The position numbers and the translations under genes were made by a program. From Chiua virens (lineage: Eukaryota; Basidiomycota; Agaricomycetes; Boletales; Boletaceae), in contig JAHNUO010000029.1 of assembly GCA_019787685.1 (NCBI GenBank), positions 186,001-250,000 of the forward strand: DNA of 64,000 nucleotides. Reading direction: 5' to 3'. Shown one piece after another: positions 44,653 through 56,817 of this stretch (position 1 is the stretch's first letter; each line of letters opens with the position of its first letter). The notes under the pieces are model-generated. The model saw only the letters and a program-made list of their open reading frames with translations, did no database searches and was not told the DNA's origin.

Positions 44653-47600
44653 GTTGGCGGATATAACGACTTGGCAAGTTGATGCTGACCTGTGATGACA
44701 AGCGGCTCCAACAGTATCGGAGCGTATTCTTCCTGTTTGAGCTTGCAGGTTTCAAGTTCTACTGTGGCGATGCTAGTACCTAGTAACATGATATATCGAC
44801 TTTTAGTGTCTGTCATATATCGTATTTGGTTAGCTACCGAAGACCAGGTAGGCCCAGGTTTTAGCTCGTTCTTCATTTTCTACTGTCTACCCATTGTAGA
44901 TACTGGGCTCTCGATGATTCTCGAACATGAAGTAACTTTCCAAGTATCACCGATTCTATTCCCCTTCCCCATTTCCCTTCTAGTAGTGGACCAACACTTG
45001 AAACGAATGTCTTTTCACACATGCTGGATAGCCGAGTACCTGTCATGTCCTCGAATAAAACACATCATTAATTCGAACGATCAGGACATGTAAACGGCGT
45101 CTCGGTTGGAATACAAGTACGATTGACGGGTGACCGGTGAGTGCTGTGCCAACTAAATAATTACGTAGTATATCAGGGAATCAGACTGTCGCCAATCATC
45201 TCGCGAGGCAACATCGTTGTCGATGCCTCCATCATCCGGTTCTCACTTCTCTCCTTCGAACTCGATAAATAGCCTCTTCATCATGACCATTATCACTTCG
45301 CCATAGTTCGCACTATTCAGAAGGATCTTGCCTGTTTTTCTTTTCTTTCGATCATGCTGCGTATAGTCGTGCCATCGTTGGCACTCTTCACTGTCTTCGG
45401 TCGTGTGACTGCGGTATCTTTGCAAGTGGATACATCACCCAAGGTTACACTCGACCACGCGACCGTAACGGGCCTGGCTTCTGGTTCTATTAATGAGTTC
45501 CTAGGTATTCCATTTTCCAAACCCCCGTATGTCAAGTCATGCTTTATTGTGTTCGTCAGACCGCTGATCTCTGCCCCTTCTCTCGAAATTTGAACAGGAC
45601 CGGAAACCTACGGTTCCAACTGCCCGAGAAGTTGTCGCCATACACCACAAGCTTCTCAGCAACGCAGTACGGTCCAGCATGTCCTCAGCAGATACAGAAG
45701 CCACCGCCAGGTTTCAATGACACCTCCCCGCCAATCACGTACTCTTCAGAGGACTGTACGTACAAGATCCCGTGACATGCCCTTACCCATGGTCGCAAGG
45801 CTGAATTGGTGTGGGTACTGCAGGCCTGACACTGAATGTAATCACCCCCGCCACCGCAACCCCCACGTCTAACTTACCTGTGCTAGTGGTGAGTAACGTG
45901 CGCCAGTGACATGTCCGCCACTAAGATACAATCTTTCTGACAGTGGATTTACGGGGGTGGATTTGAGATTGGAACAGCGAGCATGTACGTCTGGTCGGTT
46001 CTTCATGCCGATTGTTTCTCTAATATAGGATTGTGATCGCAGTTACAATAGCTCCTTTGTCATGGAAAAGTCGATTTCGCTCGACGTTCCTGTCGTATAT
46101 GTCAGTATGAATTATCGGTGAGCGCCCCTGTACCACAATTACCGCGAGAATGAACGTCTGACCCCGGGAAATCGTGATTATAAGTGTGAATGGTACGTCG
46201 CAAATCACATCTCCGTTTGTGTGTACCGATCTGTGTGCTTTAGCATTTGGGTTCTTAGGAGGCCGAGAGGTCAAGGATGCCGGCGTCGGAAATTTGGGTC
46301 TCCATGATCGTATGTGTTCTCCACAGTCCTTCGTTCGCCCTTTTACATATGATGATTTGGATAAGAACGCCTAGCTCTTAAATGGGTACAAAAATACATC
46401 TGCGAGTTTGGTGGAGATCCCACCAAAGTAACCATGTAATGCATGCATTCAAACTGGCGTTATCCTTCCGTGCTGACAGTAAATTTTCATAATGTATAGA
46501 TGGGGGGACAGCGCAGGTGGTATGTCTGCCGCTTTGCACATGGTGACCAACGGAGGAAATGTAGAAGGTTTATTCCGCGCAGCAATCATGCACAGCGGGA
46601 CAACTCTTCCATTGGGAGACATCACTCAGGGACAACCATACTATGATGCCCTTGTCGCGGAGACTGGGTGTTCCGGCGCGACGGATACATTGCAATGTTT
46701 GCGGGAGGCACCGTACGAGACGTTGTCGGATGCGGTAAATCAATCACCCGGGTTTTATTCGTACCAGGTAAGTTTTCTGGAAGAGAATTTTTATGGTGTA
46801 CCAGCGAGCAGGACTGATGCGTTGGGTGCGTAGACGGTTGACTTGCCATGGGTGCCTCGTGTGGATGGGGTATTCTTGACGGCAGACCCACGACATTTGG
46901 TTCAGCAAGGCTCTGTTGCCAGCATACCGTTCATCGCAAGTATGTGGAAATTCTCTCCTGTCTGCGCTTCCTGATTGATCATGATTCCATCGGTTCGTAG
47001 GTGATTGTGATGACGAAGGAACACTATTTTCCCTCTCGACCCTAAACATCACGTAAGCTACTGTTCAGCAAACTCTAAGTTCGAGAGGCTCAACAACCCC
47101 TTTAGCACAGACGCACAATTTGAAAAATATATTAGCACTTACTTGCTATCAAATGCATCGACCGCTGAGCTCGCGCAATTGATGACATATTACCCGTCCG
47201 ACCCTGCTCTTGGATCACCATTCGACACAGGCGATAACAATGCGCTCACGCCGCAGTTCAAGCGAATTGCTGCCTTCCTGGGTGACTTCGTATTTCAAGC
47301 ACCACGACGCTTTTTATTACAAAGTCTGTCTCGAAAGCAGAACGTCTGGACATATCGTACGTAATCGGTCAAGCGATTTGTTTGCCCTCGCCTATTACAC
47401 TTTTCTTTGAACAGTGTATAAACGTGGAAAGCTTACACCCTACATTGGTGCAGTGAGTCGAACATAAATCTCTCATATCAAAATGAAGTACTGAATGATT
47501 CGATCAACGTCAGTCCCACGGAAGTGATTTACTCAATGCGTACACTGGAGGGGACATTCTTCCTTACCTGCTACGCTTCGTGACGCATCTCAATCCTAAT

Positions 47601-47860
47601 ACAGGAGAGAGCAAGGAGCTGTACTGGCCACAATATGACGCGATTCAGACAGCAGAGATGTTGGTGTTCCAGGATGGTTCGATCCCGCTGGCTTTGACCA
47701 CAGATTCATATCGTGCAAAGGCGATGGCGTATATGACGAATGTGTCGTGGACCCATCCGTGGTAGCAAGTAAGAGGGAACGTCAACAGTGTAGTATCGAT
47801 GGACAGAACGGAGAAAATGGACATGTCTCTCATCTGACGCTTCTTTCTAGTGTAAATACA
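44653..47860. repeat. Right arm of the large inverted duplication
   Basis: Reverse complement of 40070-43312. It contains esterase copy f and its upstream region. Similarity fades just past the esterase stop, near 47860. Confidence 0.88.
45354..47765 (+). CDS. Secreted type-B carboxylesterase/lipase copy f, apparently intact
   Basis: The signal peptide is MLRIVVPSLALFTVFGRVTA. The first intron starts with the donor GTATGT at 45527 (KPP|TGNLRFQLPEKL). Further exons carry SEDCLTLNVITPATATPTSN, the oxyanion loop WIYGGGFEIGTASM and EKSISLDVPVVYVSMNYR. These are followed by FGFLGGREVKDAGVGNLGL, LALKWVQKYICEFGGDP and the nucleophile elbow WGDSAGGMS. Last come the Glu block DCDDEGTLFSLSTLNIT, YKRGKLTPYIGA|SHGSDLLN with the His, and the end NVSWTHPW. 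Splices keep phase at each junction I checked, and Ser, Glu and His are all present. Relatives are Candida rugosa-type lipases and fungal type-B esterases acting on extracellular esters. It is the intact partner of copy e. Confidence 0.85.
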
Positions 47861-47865
47861 ATGTT

Positions 47866-50006
47866 TTATCCATTGTTGTTCTTGCACACACTTTCTTTGA
47901 GTTGAACGTAGAGCAACTGAGACTCCCATCGCGGGAACGAAATTCGATTGTTTTGCTTGGGCTTTTGCATGTTTATGCAAGGTCGATCATCCGGGGACAA
48001 TCAAGATGACCCTACATATACACCAGCACCAGCCTGAGTGCAACTTGAAATTACTTCTCTCATGGTTACTATCTTTTTCAGGCAAGTTGATCGTGTGGAA
48101 AAATAGAAGTAAGAAGAACACCTACGATCCTACCTCGGTATTCTCATACCACCTCAAGGCCTCAACCTCTCATCGGAATTTCACACAAACGATACCGACA
48201 TCCCGACCACGTCTACTAGTTGCATATTCCGACACCAAATCTGGAATTTGGTACCCCCTCTCGGTTTGGGTTTCGTGTCGTCCATATCGCTCATACACCA
48301 TTAGAGACATGCGGCGAGGTCGGCAGATCGCCCTATAACTACAGTAGGCGATTGTACGATTAGTTGTTGAGGATGTTGGACGACCGTAGATAGATCGGGA
48401 CGGGACTTGACACATCTTAGCACAAGCAGTGGGTCCTTCAACTTCATGGTCAAGAGTCTGAGTCACAGCGCGTCCATGTCTTTTACACATATCTGTCATC
48501 AATCAAACATCAGAGACAGAAAAGTGTCGCATCGCATGAGATTATAGTACACGGCCGATCAAGCGTCGTCATTGAATATATATGCACTATTGAGGGGTAC
48601 AGCACTATGCGAAATGAGACAATCAGTACTAAGAGAATCAGAGCTATATTTTGCGAACTCGTGCGCATAAACAGACCAGGCGATGGTACAGCAAACATTG
48701 GAGGAGCGCACATTATCACAGATCACCTCCGAGGCAAGCATGGGGATTGATATAAAGAGGAGGAGGAGTCGCTAAGGATAAAAGGGAGGTCCGTTGATGG
48801 CTTGTTGGAGCATACATTGTCGCAGATCACCTTCAAGGCAAGCACCGAGGTAAAGATGTGGAGGTGAGGCAGGAGGGATTGAGGGTAGGGCTGCATGAGG
48901 TACAAATCGTCGCAGATCACCTTCGAGGTGAGCATGAAGGTCAATATAAACAACTGATGACGCCGCAGATAAAGGACTGTCGCCAAGGCGAAATTGCACA
49001 ATTTTAGTGGTACGCCAGGCTCGGGTATGGTCCGTTTACCTTCTGGCATGTCTGTAATTGCTGGATTAGCTTGAGGGTCACGAATAAGCAAAGTCTGGAG
49101 GGGCACACCCAAATCCCGAGGGCCCCCAAATTTTGATTTCCGCGATCTTCGAATCATCCTACCGGACCTCGCTAGACGTGTTACGGGATGTCGTCCGAGT
49201 CGAATGGTATCATTTGTGTAAAACCCTGAAGAGCGGTCGAGGTGGTATGGAGGTACAATACTAGGACATTTTTCTTTGCATCTTCCCCATAGGGTCCTGA
49301 GCTTGCCCGCAAAAGACACCGGAAAAAAGGTCATTGGGAAGGTCCGCTCTTGCTGCGCGACGCGACTGCCAAGGTACATACATTGTACTCTTGCGGTTCT
49401 CTGCAAGTAGTACTTCTCATCGGATGCAAAACGGATCGCATCCTAAATCTCCATCTGGTCCTCTCTCTACCGGCGTCCAGCGGAGGAAACGTGGCCCAAT
49501 TGTGTTGGCGTGTTTGGTTCTAAGCCGGTGTTCTTGCAAGGTTTTCGCTGCGGCGGTTGCGCTTTGTTGCCAGTAACGACGTGTCAAAGCTCGAGATTTC
49601 ACTTTCCCCGAGTCTTTTTTCCTTTATCAGGATCTAGAACCCCCAGTTTCATTTATACACGTTCTGGATACTGAGTGCTGAGTACCCAATACTACTTTCT
49701 TCCTGGAATCGTCCACGGATCGCCAACTCCATTGACTAGAACGCGTGGCAGGAGTATGTCGCATGTCAAGCGTCCCAATGGGGCTTCATACACAGTCGAT
49801 ATGTATCATGCGCGAGGTGAATGCTTATTTGAGGAACCCGATTCTATTGTGGGGAGAAGTGGAGGAAGCATCGACTCGGACCGAGTACCTGAGATGGGGT
49901 GGGTGATGCGTCTCGTCAAAGTCAGCATTCGAGGCTGACTGTTGTAAATGAATGACGTTGAAGAACACCCCCGCGCACACGTCAAATATGTGGACATCTG
50001 TTATCG
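47866..50006. other. Intergenic stretch with a three-fold short repeat
   Basis: No gene is recognised. A ~25-bp phrase (CGCAGATCACCTTCGAGGCAAGCA and variants) occurs near 48710, 48817 and 48908, about 100 bp apart. A 227-codon minus frame (48723-49406) runs across these repeats and is probably fortuitous. Confidence 0.45.
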
Positions 50007-52585
50007 ATGTCATCTCTGCTCTTCTGCTCCTTCCGCGTCCGAATTCGGTATCTAAGCATTACCTTATGCGCCTTTCTTTTTCTGGCGTTCTCCACGCAAC
50101 TGAGGTGGGGACTAGCTAGAATCTTCATCCCCTACAGTGTGAGTATCTTCTCTCCTCGACATCGTGCTCCAAACGACTGTTCACTTGCTCGTGTTCTTTG
50201 TCATTTGGGCCGCAAGCCTGCAGGGGTCGTACAAGTACATACGGCGCCAACGGTCACGCTTGACAGTGCGACCGTGACAGGACTTACCTCGGGATCTACC
50301 AACCAGTTCCTTGGCGTTCCATATGCCCAACCCCCGTATGTGTTATTCGCTGCTTCTTGACTGTTCATTCCACCTTCGAACAGGACAGGAAATCTACGGT
50401 TCCAACTCCCCCAGACGCTGCCGCTGTATAATACTAGCTTCTCAGCAGCGAAATTTGGATTTGCGTGTCCTCAGCAGAATATGAGTTCTCGGTCAAAAGT
50501 CGTTCCAATCATCCCACATTTTGCAGAGGACTGTGCGTACGAGATCTCGTGACATCCCCCCAACCCCACTAATCCCAGGCTTAATGAATGCGGGTGATGT
50601 AGGTCTGACATTGAATGTGGTCACCCCCACCGACGCTTCGCCCACTTCTAACTTGCCTGTTCTGGTGGTATGTAGCATGTGACTATCACGTTTATTTGGA
50701 AGTAATATTTCCAACAGTGGATATATGGGGGTGCTTTTGAGATTGGTGGTACGGGCCTGTACGTCCTGTCGCCTCCAGTAACACACATAGCTGGTCTGAT
50801 ACAGTACCTCATACGACGACAGTTACAACGGCAGCAGTATCGTGGAGAAGGCGATCTCACTCAGCGTGCCTGTTATATATGTCAGTATGAATTATCGGTG
50901 AGGACTCATGTTTCCATAGAACTGCGAGGGGGAATATCTGACTTTCGGGAATTGTCGATCAAAAGCATGAACGGTGTGTAGCGACAGATTCACTTCGATA
51001 TCTCTATTTGTGTGTATATACTGATTGTTGTACGTTTAGCGTTTGGGTTCCTCGCGAGCCAAGAAGTCAAGGATGCCGGTGTCGGAAATTTGGGTCTCCA
51101 CGATCGTATGTGTTCTCCTACACGTCATTTGCGCACCCTCTGACTTATGGAGACCTGTTGCTGAATAAGAACGCCTGGCTCTTAGATGGGTACAGAGATA
51201 CATCCGCGATTTCGGAGGAGACCCCGCCAAAGTAACCATGTAAGAATATTTTCTTGAATTGCCTTTCCCCTTCGATTGCGGACTCTTTCCGTTATATACA
51301 GCTGGGGAGAAAGCGCAGGTGCAATATCTGTCGCCTTTCATATGATAACGAATGATGGAAATTCGGACGGTCTATTCCGGGCTGCCATCATGCAGAGTGG
51401 GTCGACTATCCCAATTAAAGACATCACCTATGGACAACCATACTACGATGCCCTCGTCGCTGCGACGGAGTGTTCTGGATTTACGGACACATTACAGTGT
51501 TTGCGCGAAGCACCGTACAAGATATTATTGGACGCAATGAATCAATCACCGGGAATACTTTCGTACCAGGTAAGTTTTCTGGAAGAGAAATTTGGTCATA
51601 TAACGAGGATGGTTGATGCGTGGGTGTGTAGTCGGTTGACTTAGCATGGATGCCTCGTATGGATGGTGTATTCCTGAAAGCGAACCCACAGTACTTGGTC
51701 CAACAGGGATCTGTTACGAACATACCGTTTATCAGCAGTACGTAAAATTCTTGTTCTCCTACACTATCCCCGACGAACAGTGATCATATAATCTATAGGT
51801 AACTGCGATGACGAAGGGACATTGTTTTCCCTCTCATCCCTGAACATCACGTAAGCTAGGCTCGAACAATCCCTTTCAAGTTCAAGAGATTCAACTTATT
51901 CTTCAGGACAGATGCGCAGTTTGAAGAATATATTCATACATATTTCGTACCGAATGCCTCGCCTGATGAACTCAAGCAGCTGATGTCACACTACCCTTCA
52001 GATCCTGCGCTCGGATCGCCTTTTGGCACGGGCAACAAGAACGTGCTCACGCCGCAGTTCAAACGAATAGCTGCCTTCCAGGGAGACTTCACTTTTCAGG
52101 CGCCGCGACGCTTCTTCATACAGAACCTGTCTGGGAAGCAGAGTATCTGGACGTATGGTAGGTGACCAACTAGTCCGAGGACTTATCCTTCACTGCACAT
52201 TTCGTTTAAAAATTACAAATGCCTTCGAACAGTAAGCAAGCGCGGAAAGTTTAGATCTCCCATTGGTGCTGTGAGTCGAACCTCTCTATTTGTTGTTGAG
52301 TATCAAGTGACTCGCTGACGCACGTAGGCCCATGCCTCTGACTTGGCTTATGTTTATGGCGGTGGTGACATTGCCTCTTACCTGCTCCGCTTCGTGACGT
52401 ATCTCGATCCTAATGTTGGCGAGATCACCACGGATCTATATTGGCCACAATACGACGCCAAGTTCTCTCCGATTATGCTTGAATTCTTGGATGGGTTTAT
52501 CCAACAAGATTTGACGACAGATACATATCGTGCAGAGGCGATCGCGTATTTGATAGATTTGACGTTGGCGAATTGGCATGCATGA
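50007..52585 (+). CDS. Secreted type-B carboxylesterase/lipase copy g, apparently intact
   Basis: The chosen start, ATG 50007, gives a hydrophobic leader (ITLCAFLFLAF), but an unusual ~80-residue lead-in precedes APTVTLDSATVTGLTSGSTN, so a 5' intron is possible. The first clear intron begins with GTATGT after AQPP. Then follow TGNLRFQLPQ, LTLNVVTPTDASPTSNLPVL, the oxyanion loop WIYGGAFEIGGTG and AISLSVPVIYVSMNYR. The later blocks are FGFLASQEVKDAGVGNLGL, the canonical nucleophile WGESAGAIS, the Glu block NCDDEGTLFSLSSLNIT, and GA|AHASDLAYVYGGGD with the His. The stop follows LANWHA. No frameshift was seen. It would be an extracellular ester hydrolase. Confidence 0.82.
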
Positions 52586-54330
52586 GGGCGGATTGATAGT
52601 GTCTCGTGTTCATCTATTTCGACTGCGTTGTCACGATCCGACGCCAGGTAGATTTATTTATTTATTTGCTCGTACTTTTGTAACTTTTGTAACGACATCA
52701 TCATAAACTAGAAATGTGAACATTCCTCAAGGATGCACTAAATGCTTGCCCACTAGTCCATCATAATGAGCATTACGGCTCTCTAGGCCACGCTTGCGAA
52801 GCTCACGACAAACGCTCTCCCCACGGCGCCTTGCGTGGGACATGGCGTTTACTGCCCTCAGACTCGTCCCGCCCGTTGGTTTGTTCGTGTAAAAAAGTTA
52901 CCAACCAACACACGATAGGTGCGTTTCCGATGGTTTCTCAAGGATGTTGATCCCATTGACGCTCCCAGATGGTATGATTTATACGATACTCTCCTACGGG
53001 CTAGTATCGACTGTACCAAGTTAATGGATCAGGAGCGCACGGAGATGAGAGCATAAATAGTTCACGAGAACGCTCGATGCGATTCGTACTGTAGTATTGA
53101 AGACAACACAACTCGGAGAAAGGTTGCGACATGGTGCGTGAGGCTGGATGTCAGGATCATCGTTCATCGCCAGAACCAATGACGATCGATGAATGTTCAA
53201 ACAATGGCCTGGACTGAGATACGAAGCATTGGGCACAGATGCTCACATGCACTGGCTGCGGATCGATCGAATCCCCGCGACTGAAATGAAATAAAACCTA
53301 CGGGCTGTACCGTACGTCGAAGAGTGGTGTTTTCTAGAATTTCAATCCATCAGTCAGCGATGGCCAGAGGAACTTGAACGGGCGACGAGCGTCCGGCGGG
53401 GGAGAGCTTCCGAAGAACAAACGACTGGCGAGAACTGAGAGGGAGAGGCATATGGATGATGCTTGAAGGTATAACATCGGCAATACTTGTAGTGTCTATA
53501 ACCGCTCCAGGTTCCCAGCCCTTCGATTCGGAACCTTCCGGGAAATTATGCTTGGAACCGATCTAGTATGATAGGCACATTTATCTCGTCCGGATCCTTA
53601 TATTTCATCTATTTTTCCGTTCTTTGCTCTCAAAGAACTCGGATTTATGAATCCAGGCGGCTCAACATTAATATTAATAGCCTCACAGCGTGCAAAATCA
53701 CCTCACCTGACCATGTGCCATGGCGTTTCAAGCTTCAAGTTTCAAAAGAATCAAACCTTTGCTTCAACAGGCTGGAGCCACAACGGAACAAGAATCCTCG
53801 GACTTGTCAAAGTGAAAACTCGTCGCGGCTTAGGTAAGCATGTGGTCTATTGCGATCATTTTCCTGAAGATGAATTTGCAGCGCTTAAACATTCTGAAAG
53901 ACCTGAAAGACCGATATGTCGCACGTCGCACACTTCTCTTGTATATGGTGGCTTCGCGAGTTTTTTCTGTAACCACTCAACGTCATTTGGTTCTTTCAGA
54001 AGTGTTGCAAGAAGACACCCATCATTGCAAGTTTGAATGTCTTCAAGTTTTCGGAGTCTCTCAACGGCCAGGGCGACCTGTCGTGCGATATCTGACCCGA
54101 AACGATGGTTAAACAAACTATTCCTCTGTGGATACAGAGCAGCAATGGTAAGTCTCATCAGAGATCTGCGTCATAGATTTCTACGCAGTTTCATGAACGT
54201 ATAGCGTAAGAAGTGATGATGGTTTCAAACCGTTTTTGTCGCAGGGATATGTGTGATGGATGAACTATATCGCTTCAATATAAAGAAGTTTGAATCCGTC
54301 GAGGTAGTACATTCAATTCGTTCCTTCTCC
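52586..54330. other. Intergenic region; laccase promoter at its right end
   Basis: No gene is recognised. Frames at 53647-54036 (+) and 53856-54158 (-) resemble nothing known to me. A TATA-like ATATAAAG at 54279-54286 lies about 50 bp upstream of the laccase ATG. Confidence 0.5.
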
Positions 54331-56433
54331 ATGAAGCTCACGACGTTCCTCCTTGCATTTTCACTATGCCTCAATTCTAATGCACAGGGCGATGCATCGA
54401 GCGTCACTGGGATTGGGCCAGTCAGCCAACTCTATATCGCGAATCATGACATCGCGCCAGATGGCTATAATCGATCGTGGGTTGATGGGGACTGTCACGG
54501 CGGAATATACTTACAATGTTTACAGGGCGACTCTTGCGAATGCTATTTTTCCCGCACCATTGATCCAAGCCCATAAGGTGAGGATTACGACGACATTAAA
54601 GTGTCATATTTGAATTTTTTAGGGTGATGAGTTTGCTATTCAAGTTTTCAACAACCTCACGGACTCTACAATGCCTTTGGAAACCAGTGTCGTAAGTGCT
54701 CGTGTATCCAATTCTGCCAATCATGTCTCCATGTACCTTCCAAAGCATTGGCACGGGCTGTTTCAACATAACTCGAGCTGGGCAGACGGTGTTTCACACG
54801 TTTCTCAGTGTCCGCTTCGCCAGCAACAATCATTCGAGTATCGATTCCAACCCACCAATCAGACTGGGACGTACTGGTACCATTCACATTATTCAACACA
54901 ATATTGCGATGGACTTCGAGGACCACTGGTCGTCTATGATCCCGATGACCCTCTTGCAGACCTGTATGATGTCGATAATGGTGGGTTACTATCGTTCTTC
55001 TTGTCGCGTGTCCTTTAACTCTCAACAGAAACCACGGTTATCACCCTCGCAGATTGGTAGGCCGATTCCTCTGCAACAAAATTTCGTTTTCGACCTATCT
55101 TCAGGTATCATACACCTTCTATTCAACTTGGAGATTCGTTCAAGGGGATACGATCAGACTCCACCCTGATCAATGGCCGTGGTCGCTACGCTGATGGTCC
55201 ATCGACTCCGCTCTCAATCTTCAATGTCACATCAGGACTGCGATATCGCTTCCGCGTGGTGTCGCTGTCTTGCGATTCTGCATTTAACTTTACGATTGAC
55301 GGTCATCGAATGACCATTATCGAGGTGGACGGCAATGAGGTAGTTCCAGTAGAAGTCGACTCCATACCCATCTATGCCGGTCAACGCTACTCTGTGGTCG
55401 TTACAGCAAACCAGACTATCAGGAATTACTGGATTCGTGCTTTGAGCAGCGTTTCTGGCTCCTCGTACGATTACGGTCAAAATATGGCGATCCTACGATA
55501 TGAAGGAACAGCAGACGAAGATCCCACATCGATAGCTACCTATGAACTTGCGTTCGATGAAGGCAACCTTCACCCGTTGGTCAACCCAGGGGCTCCTGGG
55601 GTCCCTGAGATCGGAAAGGCAGATGTGAATCTTCAATTCTCTGTTGGAACCAACTCTTCGGGTTATTTCACCATTAACAATGTGTCCTTCACCGACCCTA
55701 CCGTTCCGGTGCTCCTCCAGATTCTCAGTGGGGCAAGAGATGCTTCGCAACTGCTGCCTAATGGCAGCGTCTATGTCCTTCCTTCGAACAAGGTGATCGA
55801 AATAAGCTTCCCTGACCCTACGTCAGCTAAAGGTAGTCCTGTAAGTGTCACGTTTTATCAGAAATGGCCAAAACATGAAATTGACATTGCGTGCGGATGT
55901 TTAGCACCCTATCCATCTTCACGGTGTACGTGATTAATGGACCTTTCCTTCCCCCATCAACTGATCGTCTCGCAGCACTCATTTGATGTTGTAAGGATTG
56001 CGGGTAGCAACACGACAAACTTTGTGAATCCCGTCCGGCGCGATGTCGTTTCCATAGGCAATAGTTCCACGGACAACGTGACGATCCGCTTTAAAACGGA
56101 TAATGCCGGACCTTGGTTCCTTCACTGGTGAGAAATTGCCTAGAGAGGGGCTGAGGATGTTTTGATTCCGTTTGTTCCCGTGTAGTCACATCGACTGGCA
56201 CCTTCACCAGTACGTCAAGTTTGCGCATGCACGATGACGTCTTGGATCTGGTGCTAACCTCCTTCATTTAGTGGATTTGCTGTCGTCATGGCAGAAGCCC
56301 CGGACCTAATTGCCACACAAGAATCTGCGGCCGCACCAGGCAAGTTCATTGCTCTTGCTGTGCTTTCGGAATCTTCAGAAATACTGATCGCTTCCCACAC
56401 ACAGCCGCGTGGTATCAACTATGCCAAGATTGA
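54331..56433 (+). CDS. Laccase (multicopper oxidase), 11 exons, about 519 aa, apparently intact
   Basis: Exons by eye: 54331-54476, 54526-54577, 54623-54691, 54746-54980, 55029-55056, 55105-55840, 55905-55925, 55976-56127, 56186-56209, 56272-56339, 56405-56433. They sum to 520 codons with the stop, the usual laccase size, and every junction keeps phase. The signal peptide is [19 protein letters not shown]. Copper motifs: HWHG (exon 4), HSH in [29 protein letters not shown] (exons 7/8), and HCHIDWHLHHGF (exons 8-10). Ten residues after the copper Cys is Phe, the axial residue of high-redox-potential laccases. The enzyme oxidises phenols, including lignin units, outside the cell while reducing oxygen to water. 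Intron 10 uses a GC donor. All catalytic residues are present. Confidence 0.92.
56340..56404 (+). other. GC-AG intron of the laccase gene
   Basis: The donor is GCAAGT instead of GTAAGT and the acceptor is CACACACAG. Splicing joins ESAAAP to AAWYQLCQD and a TGA, matching the typical laccase C-terminal block. Reading through without this intron gives no laccase-like end. Confidence 0.75.
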
Positions 56434-56817
56434 GGACAAGCACAGCCCAGCAAACTTGGAGGTTACGACACATATTCGTGTTTTGATCTCAACTTTGGAC
56501 CTTATGATCTTTATTAAGGACCTTTTCCTAGCTCCTAGATTTATAATGCGTAGCGGACAGTTGTGACCTGTCACTTCAGCTAGCCTAGGCTCTTGCAAGT
56601 TAATTATTATTTGGAATGGGCGCAATGCGAAGGACAATATAACCCCCTGAATAGATGCCATTGTTTTGACTTGAAGTTCTGACATGGGCCTGTGGCCGTC
56701 TAAGCCTTCAAGTATATGATGAGGGGTACTTCGTTAACATCACCTCGGCCGCTCGATGGATGTGTGATATCAATTATCATGACGGAAGAATCAGTGTGTC
56801 GCAACGCTGATCATCGG

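Noticed and set aside
48723..49406. 227-codon minus-strand ORF
   Set aside because: It crosses short imperfect repeats, has no recognisable domain and low-complexity composition; probably fortuitous.
53647..54158. Overlapping ORFs upstream of the laccase (129 codons plus, 100 codons minus)
   Set aside because: No known motif and no convincing exon structure; cannot be supported as genes.
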